Source: Candidatus Poribacteria bacterium
GTDB taxonomy: Bacteria > Poribacteria > WGA-4E > WGA-3G
Direction: 5' to 3'
DNA: 40,445 nt
NCBI GenBank assembly: GCA_022825825.1
Contig: JAJDWA010000047.1
Location: forward strand, 1 to 40,445
Both the position numbers and the translations under genes were made by a program. Each line of letters begins with the position of its first letter. Within the stretch, counting starts at the first letter, position 1. Of the stretch, positions 1 to 8,533 are shown piece after piece. Below the pieces are notes generated by a model. It searched no databases. It was given only the letters and a program-made list of their open reading frames with translations, and had not been told where the DNA came from.

Positions 1-96
1 ACAAGCTGCTATGAGGTGGCAGAAGAAAGGTATCAATCCAGTGCTTTCCGCACGCTGTTTGATAAAAAATGGGGCGTGGGACAGATATTGGAATGA
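1..96 (+). CDS. 3' end of an unidentified gene (partial)
   Basis: Frame 1 is open from the window edge to a TGA at 94-96 and gives 31 residues ending in WGVGQILE. The residue mix (aromatics, charged residues, no low-complexity run) is protein-like, but there is too little to name a family. The stop is followed by about 70 bases without an obvious terminator before the next promoter. It could be chance, as only 96 bases are visible. Confidence 0.4.
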   Translation, partial: TSCYEVAEERYQSSAFRTLFDKKWGVGQILE

Positions 97-166
97 ACTC
101 CCACAGGCAGCATGACCTTATAACCGAAACTTTACACACCCGAATTAGGTGTCGAATTCTGATTAA

Positions 167-195
167 TTGACTTTTATAGGTAGCCCTTGTATAAT
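167..195 (+). promoter_or_regulatory. Near-consensus sigma-70 promoter
   Basis: TTGACT at 167-172 and TATAAT at 190-195 are separated by exactly 17 bp, matching the housekeeping consensus at 11 of 12 positions. Transcription would start near 202, giving a leader of about 35 nt before the ATG at 236. The TTG of the -35 box is in frame with the downstream gene, so an automatic caller would place the start there. The promoter argues against that start. Confidence 0.75.
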
Positions 196-235
196 ACATA
201 CAAACCGTTTTGGTCTCAACACTTTGGAGAAAAGC

Positions 236-1834
236 ATGAGATGTTTTGGCACTTACGGCCCCGTCTACCCAGATACAAACTATGTTGTTTCTCGTGAAGA
301 GGAACTTGCAGATTTCATAAATCGCGTGAAACAGGGCCGCTATATCGTCCTCTTTGCGCCGCGGCAGACAGGTAAAACTACTTTTTTCCGAAATGCGCTT
401 GATACACTTTGGAAAGATGAGAATAACTATCTCCCTATACAGCTTAATTTTGAGGGATATGTAGACACTGATTCTGCACGTTTTTATCCACATTTCTGTA
501 AAAGTCTCTGTCAACTGATCGTGTCTGTTATGCAAAGACGTGGCGAAAAACTACCAGATACTTTAAGCCGCTTTATTTCGGATGTAGAGGTAATTGATCA
601 TATTGCGCTTGCAGATTTCTTTAAAAACCTTGGGAAACTACTTGGGAATCAAAAGTTAATTATCATTATTGACGAATTTGATGGTATTCCTCCCGAAGCA
701 CTTCGCGGGTTTCTACACACGCTCCGTCAGATATATCTTTCCAATTTAGGTCCCCGATGCCCGTATAGTGTCGGTATTGTCGGGGTTAAAAACATAATTC
801 AACTTAACTATGATCGCTCAATCTCACCTTTCAATATACAAGATGAGTTTAGATTGCCAAATTTCACACTTGCACAAGTAGAAGAACTCTTTTCACAATA
901 CACTGACGAAGTTGAACAACCTTTTGTTCCTGAAGTTATTGAAGCAGTCTACAAACAGACTGCGGGACAACCCTTCCTCGTTAACAGATTTGGGCAGATC
1001 CTCACTGACGAACTTGATATTCCTAAGTCTGATCCGATTCAGATGCAACACTTTTTAGCTGCACATAAACAACTTTTAAGGGAACGCAATACTAATATTT
1101 CACATCTCGTAACAAACATTAAAAGAGATCCGCGCTTTGAAAAAATGCTTATGCGTATCACCTTTTATGAAGAACGCAGACGTTTTAACCTTGATGATGA
1201 AGTTATCAGTGAACTTGCAACTTACGGGATAATTGGAGAAAGTGAAGATGGGATGTGTCAAATCCGTAATCCGATCTATCTGCACCGTGTTCTGCAGGCG
1301 TTTCAGCCATTCATAAATGGGCTTGAGGACCAATATTTCCCCGAGGACGGACCGATGGACTTTACCGAGTATGTATCGGAGACCGGACAACTTCAGATGC
1401 GGACGCTTATTGAAAACTTCAGAGATTTCATTGCACGCGCAGGTTACAGAATCTTACAAGTACCTGATACACCGCAAGAATTTGTTGGACAATATCTGCT
1501 TTTTGCTTACCTTGACGAATTTGTGAATATGGTTCGTGCGACGATGTACATGGAAGTTCCAACAGGTAGAGGGCGGGCAGACCTGATCATTGGGCACAAA
1601 GGTCAAAAATATATTGTTGAAACCAAGGTTTGGCGAAATGAAAAAACATATCAGATGGGCAAACAGCAACTCGCTGCGTATCTGAAATTAGAGGGTGCAA
1701 TAGAGGGGTATTACATCGTATTTGACTATCGTGAGAACCCAAATCCACAGACTGAAACTGCTACCGTTGATGGGCTTGCCATTCAGTGCTATGTGATCCC
1801 TGTTTTACAACAACGTCCTTCAGAAGTAGAATAA
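236..1834 (+). CDS. AAA ATPase with C-terminal PD-(D/E)XK nuclease-like domain
   Basis: This 532-residue protein belongs by motif to the AAA-ATPase-like/PDDEXK_9 group seen in many uncultured bacteria. Walker A is APRQTGKT at residues 41-48 and Walker B is LIIIIDEFD at 141-149. A C-terminal nuclease-like core has RAD (Asp449) and VETK (Glu462, Lys464), which fits D-x(n)-ExK. I chose the ATG at 236 because GGAGA (226-230) sits just upstream and because a promoter overlaps the longer TTG start at 167. No signal peptide or membrane segment is visible, so it is cytoplasmic. The family is thought to act on nucleic acid or in defence or mobile-element biology, but no substrate is established. It is probably transcribed alone or with the gene 50 bp downstream. 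Confidence 0.8.
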   Translation: MRCFGTYGPVYPDTNYVVSREEELADFINRVKQGRYIVLFAPRQTGKTTFFRNALDTLWKDENNYLPIQLNFEGYVDTDSARFYPHFCKSLCQLIVSVMQRRGEKLPDTLSRFISDVEVIDHIALADFFKNLGKLLGNQKLIIIIDEFDGIPPEALRGFLHTLRQIYLSNLGPRCPYSVGIVGVKNIIQLNYDRSISPFNIQDEFRLPNFTLAQVEELFSQYTDEVEQPFVPEVIEAVYKQTAGQPFLVNRFGQILTDELDIPKSDPIQMQHFLAAHKQLLRERNTNISHLVTNIKRDPRFEKMLMRITFYEERRRFNLDDEVISELATYGIIGESEDGMCQIRNPIYLHRVLQAFQPFINGLEDQYFPEDGPMDFTEYVSETGQLQMRTLIENFRDFIARAGYRILQVPDTPQEFVGQYLLFAYLDEFVNMVRATMYMEVPTGRGRADLIIGHKGQKYIVETKVWRNEKTYQMGKQQLAAYLKLEGAIEGYYIVFDYRENPNPQTETATVDGLAIQCYVIPVLQQRPSEVE

Positions 1835-1884
1835 TTGGATTCCAATCTAAGATTTGTTATTATACATTCCAAAACGAGAAGATT

Positions 1885-3918
1885 ATGCCAAAACTGACGA
1901 TTCAAGACAAAACTTTTATAAATTCAATCGGCATGCAGTTCGTTAGAATTGAACCCGGCACCTTTATGATGGGATCGGAACAAGCGCATCTTGCAGATAC
2001 ATTAATTGCAGGTAAAGAATATCTGCGGGATGGTGATTGGGACGAACAACCGATACATCAAGTTACACTCAGCACACCGTTTTACGTCGGCATTTTTCAG
2101 GTAACGAATGCACAATATGAAGAATTTCAAGATGATCATAGTGAACTACGTGGCAAATTAGGCTTCTCACAGAGTGATGATGAGGCTGTTGTTTTTGTAG
2201 ATTGGCACGATGCGACACGTTTCTGCGAATGGTTATCTGAAAAAGAAGGACTTCCGTATAGGTTGCCGACCGAAGCGGAATGGGAATACGTTTGCCGCGC
2301 AGGCACAACAACACATTATCATACAGGTGATACATTGCCCGATGAGTTTCATAAAAATGTTGGGGAAAGTTGGTACCCGGATGCGGGACGGAGCCAAGGT
2401 GCAGAGGAAATCGTCCCATTGCATGTCGGTAAAACGGCACCGAATGCATGGGGTGTTTACGACATGCACGGAAACGTCGAGGAGTGGTGCCGCGATTGGT
2501 ATGGCCCTTATAAATCAGAGCCGCAAGTTGACCCAGTCGGCAGGGAAGAAGGACTTTACCGTGTGACGCGAGGCGGTAGTCATTCGACGCTGCTCTGTTA
2601 TTTGCGTTCTGCAAATCGGATGGGGGCAGTGCCTGAAGATAAACATTGGTATATCGGATTTCGTGTGGTGTGTGGAGGGATGCCAGAGACTTCCACGTTC
2701 TTACCTGCCCGGAAGGTGGCGTTATGGGGGCGTGGTGTCAAACAGGTTACGGAAACCCAGCAGAGTGTACCTACTACTGTCCCGTCCTTCGCAGAACCGA
2801 TCCCGTTTGTCCGAATTCCAAAGGGTTCTAACGGACCGCTTTATTCAGCACATAACCACGTACCTGCGATAGTGGAATGTCCGAATGGAGATATGTTTGC
2901 AGCGTGGTATTCGTGCGTAACAGAACGAGGACGTGAGTTGACGCTGGCAGCAAGTCGGTTACGTTGTGGTGCATCGGAATGGGAAGTAGCTGAGCCATTT
3001 TGGGGACCGCCTGATCGGAATAATCACGCGACCTCTCTGTGGCGTAATGAAAAGGGAAGAATCTATCATTTCAACGGTCTTTCCGCTGCAGCGACGTGGG
3101 GTCCTTTAGCATTAGTGATGCGTTACTCTGACGATAACTGTGCAACATGGTCAAAACCCCGCTTTATCTCACCGGAACATCGTCTTCGTCACATGCCAAT
3201 CGCTTCTGTTTTTCGGAGACAGAACGGTTCAATCCTCCTTGCATGTGATGCGGTAACAGGTGGAAACGGCGGCACTGCGATATGGTTAAGCGACGATGAC
3301 GGTGAAACATGGTACGATCCAGGGGCAGGACAACCTATTCCCGAATTTGCGGCAGGAAAAAGCGGCGGATGGATTGCGGGTATACACGCTGCTGTGGTAG
3401 AGTTGTCCGATGGTCGGCTTTTGGCGTACGGTCGCGGGGATACAATTGATGGTCGTATGCCAAAGAGCGTCTCTGAAGATGGTGGCAAAACGTGGCATTA
3501 CAGTGCGAGTGAATTTCCGGTTGTTTCGGGTGGACAAAGGTGTGTGTTTTTGCGACTTCAGGAGGGACCTATTTTTCTTGCATCCTTTACAGGAAGCCGT
3601 AAAACACCAGAAACAATGCCAATTGTTGACGCATCTGGAAATGAGCGTCTCGTAACGGGACTCTTCGGCGCGCTCTCTTATGATGATGGGAAAACATGGT
3701 CTCATATAAGGTTGGTTTCAGATGATGGACCTGATCGAGAAATTGAAACAATGGATGGACGGCCTTTTACAATGGGGTTAAACAGTGCTGAACCCGGTGG
3801 GTATCTCGCTGTGTGTCAAGGACAGAATGGCATTATCCATCTGATTAGCAGTAAACAACATTATCGATTCAACTATGCCTGGCTGAAAGTGCCTCCGCCA
3901 TCGGAGGTGAGAAAATAA
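1885..3918 (+). CDS. SUMF1 (FGE-sulfatase) domain fused to sialidase-like propeller
   Basis: The N-terminal ~270 residues form a SUMF1/FGE-sulfatase domain (GMQFVRIEPGTFMMGSE; YRLPTEAEWEYVCRAGT; MHGNVEEWCRDW; IGFRVV). The C-terminal ~370 residues look like a BNR/sialidase propeller with Asp-box motifs such as SDDDGETW (469-476), SEDGGKTW and SYDDGKTW. True formylglycine-generating enzymes use two active-site cysteines in the GGS...C....C stretch; here only one is visible (Cys238, in LLCYLRSANR), so canonical FGE activity is doubtful. I chose the ATG at 1885; the longer frame from 1786 would overlap the preceding gene. There is no signal peptide. The PhyH gene starts directly after its stop codon, so the two are probably co-translated. 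A carbohydrate-related role is inferred only from the propeller. Confidence 0.75.
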   Translation: MPKLTIQDKTFINSIGMQFVRIEPGTFMMGSEQAHLADTLIAGKEYLRDGDWDEQPIHQVTLSTPFYVGIFQVTNAQYEEFQDDHSELRGKLGFSQSDDEAVVFVDWHDATRFCEWLSEKEGLPYRLPTEAEWEYVCRAGTTTHYHTGDTLPDEFHKNVGESWYPDAGRSQGAEEIVPLHVGKTAPNAWGVYDMHGNVEEWCRDWYGPYKSEPQVDPVGREEGLYRVTRGGSHSTLLCYLRSANRMGAVPEDKHWYIGFRVVCGGMPETSTFLPARKVALWGRGVKQVTETQQSVPTTVPSFAEPIPFVRIPKGSNGPLYSAHNHVPAIVECPNGDMFAAWYSCVTERGRELTLAASRLRCGASEWEVAEPFWGPPDRNNHATSLWRNEKGRIYHFNGLSAAATWGPLALVMRYSDDNCATWSKPRFISPEHRLRHMPIASVFRRQNGSILLACDAVTGGNGGTAIWLSDDDGETWYDPGAGQPIPEFAAGKSGGWIAGIHAAVVELSDGRLLAYGRGDTIDGRMPKSVSEDGGKTWHYSASEFPVVSGGQRCVFLRLQEGPIFLASFTGSRKTPETMPIVDASGNERLVTGLFGALSYDDGKTWSHIRLVSDDGPDREIETMDGRPFTMGLNSAEPGGYLAVCQGQNGIIHLISSKQHYRFNYAWLKVPPPSEVRK

Positions 3919-4809
3919 ATGAAACTCCCATTTTTACATCAGGAAGTAGAGGTAAGCACCGATTTACGAGATAGTAATGACATATTGGACAATCCAGGTG
4001 CGCTGCATGAACGGATAGCAGAAGATGGGTATCTATTGATCCGTGGACTACACGACAAGAAGACAGTGCTTGCTGCACGTCAAGCAATTCTGGCGAAATT
4101 AGCAGCAAAAGGGATGCTCGCTCCCGAAACACCGATGATGGATGGGATCTTCAACCCGGATTATCCCGAACCTACATCAACAGGATCAATGGGAAATAAA
4201 GCGTTGACGCAGCTGCCTGCATTTAAGGCGGTCATTGAAGGTGCGCCGATAATGGATTTTTTTAAGCATTTTCTTGGTGGCGATGCGCGGACGTTTGATT
4301 TCAAATGGCTTCGCACTGCTGGCCCCGGCTCAGGTTCACCTATCCATTACGATATCGTTTTTATGGGTAGAGGGACGCAAAGCCTATATTCGTGCTGGAC
4401 TCCTTTTGGAGATGTCTCCTTAGATATGGGGCCGATTGTCTTCTGTCTCGGTTCAAATCGATTTGAGAAGGTGCGCGAGACCTACGGAAAAGCAGATGTT
4501 GACCGCGATCTAATTGAAGGACACTTTAGCGATAAGCCGCTTGAGATAATCGAAAAATTTGGCGGACATTGGGCCACAACATCGTTTTCAGCTGGGGACG
4601 TTATCATTTTTAATATGTTTCTCATGCATGCTTCACTCGTAAACACATCTGATAAAATACGGATAACAGCAGATACGCGCTACCAACTTGCTGCTGAACC
4701 GATTGATGAACGATGGATAGGTGAAAATCCGAAAGGACATTACGCTTGGAAACAGGAAGATGCCGAAATTGAATCGTTGGAAGAATCGCGGCGTAGATGG
4801 GGTGTTTAG
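3919..4809 (+). CDS. Phytanoyl-CoA dioxygenase (PhyH) family protein
   Basis: This 296-residue protein fits the Fe(II)/2-oxoglutarate-dependent PhyH fold. The HxD iron ligands are His143 and Asp145 (SPIHYDIV), the distal ligand is probably His237 (FLMHASLVN), and Arg248 (KIRIT) is placed to bind 2-oxoglutarate. All catalytic positions are present, so it is probably active as a hydroxylase, but the substrate cannot be read from sequence. Its ATG abuts the TAA of the SUMF1-sialidase gene, and a GGAGGTGAG Shine-Dalgarno (about 3904-3912) lies inside that gene, which indicates translational coupling. PhyH proteins are commonly expanded in sponge-associated and marine bacteria. Confidence 0.85.
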   Translation: MKLPFLHQEVEVSTDLRDSNDILDNPGALHERIAEDGYLLIRGLHDKKTVLAARQAILAKLAAKGMLAPETPMMDGIFNPDYPEPTSTGSMGNKALTQLPAFKAVIEGAPIMDFFKHFLGGDARTFDFKWLRTAGPGSGSPIHYDIVFMGRGTQSLYSCWTPFGDVSLDMGPIVFCLGSNRFEKVRETYGKADVDRDLIEGHFSDKPLEIIEKFGGHWATTSFSAGDVIIFNMFLMHASLVNTSDKIRITADTRYQLAAEPIDERWIGENPKGHYAWKQEDAEIESLEESRRRWGV

Positions 4810-4837
4810 CTGCTATTAATTATGGGGTTCTATAAAC

Positions 4838-5914
4838 ATGAATAATGCTTCAACAGCACCACCTAAGAGCAGGAATTCACGGTTTATTCCGTTTTTTCTT
4901 ATTTTAGCGGTTGCTGTTGCGATCGGTTTCGCAATCAGGTATTTCAAGGACACACCTCAAGAGACAATCGGAGGAACTTGGGAGGTTTATTTTAGTAAAG
5001 TCCATGCTGGTGAACTTGATAAAAATACACCTCATACTCTTGATAAATGGCTTGTTGCCAAACTTAGTTTAGCGAAAGAGCGTATTGATGCAGCGCTTTA
5101 TGATTTGGATTCTGAACCGATAGCAGATGCTTTAATTAATGCACATAATCGTGGCGTGAGAGTTAGAGTCTTTACTGAGAACGACAATGCTGATCAAGAA
5201 GAAATTGAGCGGTTGCAAGATGAAGGCGTTCCTGTTCGAGACGATGGAGACAATGCGGGATATATGCACCACAAATTTATAGTGATTGACGAACGGTATG
5301 TCTGGACAGGTTCTTATAATCCCACATACAATGGTGCCTACAAGAATAATAATAACGTTATCTGGATAGATTCAGAACCGCTTGCGTATAACTTCACACA
5401 AGAATTTCGGGAAATGTTTGTCTCAGCCCAGTTGGATAAGTCATCGGACCCGCATATCCCATTCCCACATATTACCCTTAACGATGGCACACAGATTTCA
5501 ACCTATTTCGCCCCAGAAAACGACACGATTTCACCGCTATTGAAGGAGATCACGTCAGCAAAAAAGTCAATTTATTTTATGGCGTTTTCATTTACACACG
5601 ATAAACTTGGTAAGGCAATGCGCGATCGCTTTAAGTTGGGAGTTACAATGGGCGGGGTGTTTGATGAAAGTGGACTTAATGCGTATTCTGAATATGAACT
5701 GATGAAGAAGGCGGGAATATCGGTTAGGGTAGACAGAAGTTCAGGAGCAATGCATCACAAGGTGATTATTATTGATGAAGAAACAGTGATCACAGGTTCG
5801 TATAACTTCTCTAAGAATGCTGAAACGAAAAACAGTGAAAACCTTTTGATAATCAAAGGAAACAAGGATATGGCGCGGGCATATCTTGAAGAGTTTAACC
5901 AATTAAAGTGGTAG
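4838..5914 (+). CDS. Membrane-anchored phospholipase D-like protein, two HKD motifs
   Basis: A 358-residue protein with one N-terminal hydrophobic segment (about residues 16-35), so it is exported and probably anchored. Two complete HxKxxxxD motifs are visible: His144-Lys146-Asp151 followed by TGSYNP, and His306-Lys308-Asp313 followed by TGSYNFS. This is the two-half bilobal PLD architecture, and both halves keep catalytic residues. The HHK..ID...TGSYN pattern is closest to the Nuc/mitochondrial-PLD type, which includes nucleases as well as phospholipases, so the substrate is open. It lies 28 bp after the PhyH gene and ends only 3 bp before the stop of the convergent HtrA-like gene, with no terminator between. 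Confidence 0.85.
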   Translation: MNNASTAPPKSRNSRFIPFFLILAVAVAIGFAIRYFKDTPQETIGGTWEVYFSKVHAGELDKNTPHTLDKWLVAKLSLAKERIDAALYDLDSEPIADALINAHNRGVRVRVFTENDNADQEEIERLQDEGVPVRDDGDNAGYMHHKFIVIDERYVWTGSYNPTYNGAYKNNNNVIWIDSEPLAYNFTQEFREMFVSAQLDKSSDPHIPFPHITLNDGTQISTYFAPENDTISPLLKEITSAKKSIYFMAFSFTHDKLGKAMRDRFKLGVTMGGVFDESGLNAYSEYELMKKAGISVRVDRSSGAMHHKVIIIDEETVITGSYNFSKNAETKNSENLLIIKGNKDMARAYLEEFNQLKW

Positions 5915-5917
5915 ACA

Positions 5918-7033
5918 CTATCTTTCACCGAGTTTGATTGTATAGTTTTGCTCGCGCCCGTTCCTATTGATTTTGAGGATGATTTCTGTATTTGGCGATG
6001 CGGTTCCAACACGTCTCAACAGTTGGAGATAGTTTGTCACAGGTGTATTATTATATTCAAGAATAATATCCTTAGGCAAAAGCCCGCTTTTGTGTGCTGG
6101 ACTATCTTCTACCACACGCTTAACATAAACTCCAAAATCACTTATTTCAATATCAACACCAAGCCAACCCCGCGGCACCTTGCCATGTTTTATAATTTCG
6201 GTGGCAACGGATTTAACTGTTTCAATTGGTACTGCAAAAGTAATGTTTTGGCTATTCCACATCTGCATCGGCAGTTGCAGCTGGAGTGGATTCCAATCGT
6301 TAGGTTCAGTAAGTACAGCAAGAATCATTCCAACTACCTCTCCCGATGTGTTTATAATTGCTCCACCGCTATTCCCTGGAGAAACAGGGGCGTTGATTTT
6401 AATGAGTTCAGCGCAAGGGTGGGCAGGTAAGGTTTCCCGACCACTTACAATACCGAATGAAATGATCGGATGTTCGCCCTGTGAACTCCCAATTGTGAAA
6501 ACCCATGAACCCATGTCAATTTTATCAGAATCTCCTTTTTTAATTTGCATAGGTAATTTGTTATTTACCTTAATTACAACAAGATCGGTTAACTCGTCCA
6601 TCCCAATGATTTTTGCTGGAACTTTCTTGTTATTATTGAAGACAACTTCAATCTTGCTGGGTGTTATATCAAAGGTAGTTGTAGCAATGTGCCCTTCCCT
6701 ATCAAGAATAATGCCGGAACTAATGTTTTCGCCGGGAATTATTCTAATTATATCTGGAGGTAATTGTGTGGATGTTTGGGGAATTATTCTAATTATGTCT
6801 GGAGGTAATTGTGCGGGTGTCGTTTGTGATGCAATAACTTTGACAATAGCAGGACGGGCAGTAGTGACAACTTTTTTGAATTCTTTTTCAAGCAGCTGTA
6901 GCATATTTTCTTGCCCAAAACTTGGTGTTATGGCGCAAATAAAAAAAATAAACGTACTTATACCAAGTAACTTGTATAGCATAGAAAATTTCGTGTTTTT
7001 ATTTTGATTCTGTTTTAAATTTTCGGAAATCAT
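5918..7033 (-). CDS. HtrA/DegP-like trypsin-fold protein with PDZ domain, catalytic His missing
   Basis: A signal peptide (hydrophobic core about residues 20-38, cleavage near SFG-Q) is followed by a trypsin-like domain and a C-terminal PDZ domain (about 285-371, GWLGVDI...SPAHKSGLLPKDIILEYN). Asp150 (DELTDLVVIKV) and Ser222 (GNSGGA) match the DegP triad. The His position, which reads TNNHV in DegP, reads TTTFDI here, with Phe121 replacing His. It should therefore be proteolytically dead or strongly impaired, perhaps a chaperone or peptide sensor. The start at 7033 has GAGG about 9 bases upstream. It is the third gene of a sigma/anti-sigma/HtrA operon, the arrangement known from rpoE-rseA-mucD type systems, and so probably acts in periplasmic stress sensing. 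Confidence 0.8.
   Translation of the reverse strand: MISENLKQNQNKNTKFSMLYKLLGISTFIFFICAITPSFGQENMLQLLEKEFKKVVTTARPAIVKVIASQTTPAQLPPDIIRIIPQTSTQLPPDIIRIIPGENISSGIILDREGHIATTTFDITPSKIEVVFNNNKKVPAKIIGMDELTDLVVIKVNNKLPMQIKKGDSDKIDMGSWVFTIGSSQGEHPIISFGIVSGRETLPAHPCAELIKINAPVSPGNSGGAIINTSGEVVGMILAVLTEPNDWNPLQLQLPMQMWNSQNITFAVPIETVKSVATEIIKHGKVPRGWLGVDIEISDFGVYVKRVVEDSPAHKSGLLPKDIILEYNNTPVTNYLQLLRRVGTASPNTEIILKINRNGREQNYTIKLGER
6735..6824 (-). repeat. 45-bp tandem duplication inside the HtrA-like gene
   Basis: Two adjacent copies with a 45-bp period (6735-6779 and 6780-6824) differ at a few positions. They encode a repeated LPPDIIRIIP segment (residues 76-85 and 91-100) in the linker before the protease-like domain. 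The frame is kept, so this is a neutral or linker-length change rather than a break. Confidence 0.85.
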
Positions 7034-7086
7034 TTATTTATCCTCATCAAAGTAGTGGCCTGCTTTGTAGATATTCATACAAAGCA

Positions 7087-7641
7087 CTATAATCCGCCTC
7101 CAGTCGATACAGTGGAGTAACTTACGCGCTTTAAGGTGTAGTGTTGTTGCATCGGTTGACCGGAAATTGTATTTGAGAAATCGGATGATCCAGAAGCGCG
7201 TGGCAGAAATTGATTGTTGATCGGTGATCCAGAAAATATTCCAGTACCTTGTGTGCTTATCTGTTCGTCTGATGGTTGAGTTCCACGATTGAACCAATCA
7301 TCATGGTATAAGAATGTGACTGTCCCCATAATTAAAAGTCCTACCATTACACCGCTGATAGCCCATTTGGGCATGACGAAAACACGTTGCAGACGCTGCC
7401 AGAAGGAGAATGACTCACGCTGCTCTTCAGCGAGGCGTTGCTGCAATGTTGGCATAAAATAGGGTGAAGGTTCAATCTGCGGTAATTGTTGTGATGCTTT
7501 AACTGATTCGCTAAATCGAGCGTATTCACGCTGACACGTAGCGCATTCCGCAATGTGAGACTCGAAACGTTGTAACATTTGATAATCAAGTGCATCTTCT
7601 AAATGTGCAGAGAAGTTTTCTTCAGCCTGTAAACAGTTCAT
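7087..7641 (-). CDS. Zinc-finger anti-sigma factor (transmembrane)
   Basis: The 184-residue protein starts with a putative anti-sigma zinc finger: Cys3, His29, Cys33 and Cys36 (HIAECATC), the HxxxCxxC signature of ZAS/zf-HC2 proteins. One membrane helix follows at about 93-112, and an extracytoplasmic tail of some 70 residues is rich in Ser, Thr, Gly and Gln. Its ATG overlaps the stop of the sigma gene by four bases (ATGA), and the GGAG inside that gene's last codons serves as its ribosome site. It should hold the co-transcribed ECF sigma factor at the membrane. Release could be by regulated proteolysis or conformational change; the operon's own HtrA-like protein is unlikely to cut it because it lacks the catalytic His. 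Confidence 0.85.
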   Translation of the reverse strand: MNCLQAEENFSAHLEDALDYQMLQRFESHIAECATCQREYARFSESVKASQQLPQIEPSPYFMPTLQQRLAEEQRESFSFWQRLQRVFVMPKWAISGVMVGLLIMGTVTFLYHDDWFNRGTQPSDEQISTQGTGIFSGSPINNQFLPRASGSSDFSNTISGQPMQQHYTLKRVSYSTVSTGGGL

Positions 7642-8246
7642 AATAACTCCATAAATGGTTTTAGTTTGTCTTTAAGCATTAATCGCGCTCTATTTATACG
7701 CGATTTTGTTGTTCCGCTTCGCAGTTCAAGTATTTTGCTGATTTCATCATAACTTAACCCTTGGACGTCGCGCAGGATGAGCGGAAATCTATATTGTTCT
7801 GGCAACTCTGCGATTGCTTTTTGGATAGCGTTGCGGAGTTCTTTTCGTTCAAGTGCCACTTCCGGTTGGAAAGCGGCATCCGCAGGGGCGGTTGCGATGA
7901 GGTCAATCTGTTCATCGTTTGCACTATAGGCTTTATCATTTGTAGCGATATTGTCAACCCGGAAACGGTCTCTGCGACCTCTGTTTCGGACTTCATTCAT
8001 ACACAACCTTTTGGCAATTAAATACATCCATGTTTTAAACTGAGCACGACCGGGTTTGTAACGATTTGCCGCTTTATACATGCGGATAAACGTCTCCTGT
8101 GCCAAATCTTCAGCGTTATCTTTATCACCGGTAAATCTGGCGATAAAATTGATCAACGGCTTTTGATGTCGACGTGTTAATAGGTTAAACGCGTCCTCAT
8201 CACCTTTCTGAAATCGCTGCATTAATTCATCATCTAATTCAAGCAT
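7638..8246 (-). CDS. ECF-type RNA polymerase sigma factor
   Basis: A 202-residue sigma factor of normal ECF length. Region 2 covers about residues 20-90 (NAEDLAQETFIRMYKAANRY...FKTWMYLIAKRLC), and region 4 about 140-195 (ELPEQYRFPLILRDVQGLSYDEISKIL...TTKSRINRAR) with its helix-turn-helix. GGAGG lies 7 bases before the ATG at 8246, inside the palindrome CCTCCGGAGG (8255-8264), so leader structure could affect translation. It is first in an operon with the anti-sigma and HtrA-like genes. A GCAACC box upstream suggests autoregulation. Confidence 0.9.
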   Translation of the reverse strand: MLELDDELMQRFQKGDEDAFNLLTRRHQKPLINFIARFTGDKDNAEDLAQETFIRMYKAANRYKPGRAQFKTWMYLIAKRLCMNEVRNRGRRDRFRVDNIATNDKAYSANDEQIDLIATAPADAAFQPEVALERKELRNAIQKAIAELPEQYRFPLILRDVQGLSYDEISKILELRSGTTKSRINRARLMLKDKLKPFMELL

Positions 8247-8274
8247 CAGGTGCCTCCGGAGGTGCTTACATACT

Positions 8275-8303
8275 CATACACACCTAACAATAGATTCGGT
8301 TGC
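8275..8303 (-). promoter_or_regulatory. Candidate ECF-type promoter of the sigma/anti-sigma operon
   Basis: On the minus strand GCAACC (complement of 8298-8303) is followed after 17 bp by TGTATG (complement of 8275-8280), about 28 bases before the start codon. An AAC-containing -35 box is typical of ECF-sigma promoters. The -10 part is not a classic CGTC, so only the -35 half is persuasive. Confidence 0.4.
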
Positions 8304-8533
8304 AAATTTTTATTTTCAACAGATGTTAGAATTAAGCTCCTACGCCAAAGACTTGACCGTAATAAGGTTTTCGTGTATGATTATCTCAGTTTTATCAGAA
8401 TTGATACACTGAAACTATGGTAATTCAAGCAAAGTTTGCAACTTCCTGCTACTAAACGATATAAAAATGTTACCATATTAGTTCCTACGATGTCAAATTC
8501 AAGTGAGACGACTTGTTTCTTATGGAGGGTTAT

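Noticed and set aside
2069..2614. 181-codon minus-strand frame inside the SUMF1 gene
   Set aside because: The plus strand encodes clear SUMF1 motifs over the same bases; the antisense product has no domain.
6180..7007. 275-codon plus-strand frame opposite the HtrA-like gene
   Set aside because: The minus strand shows signal peptide, GNSGG and PDZ motifs; the plus frame is a shadow.
7034..7297. 87-codon frame overlapping the anti-sigma gene
   Set aside because: It lies in another frame over the anti-sigma tail; product has no family and the operon logic is complete without it.
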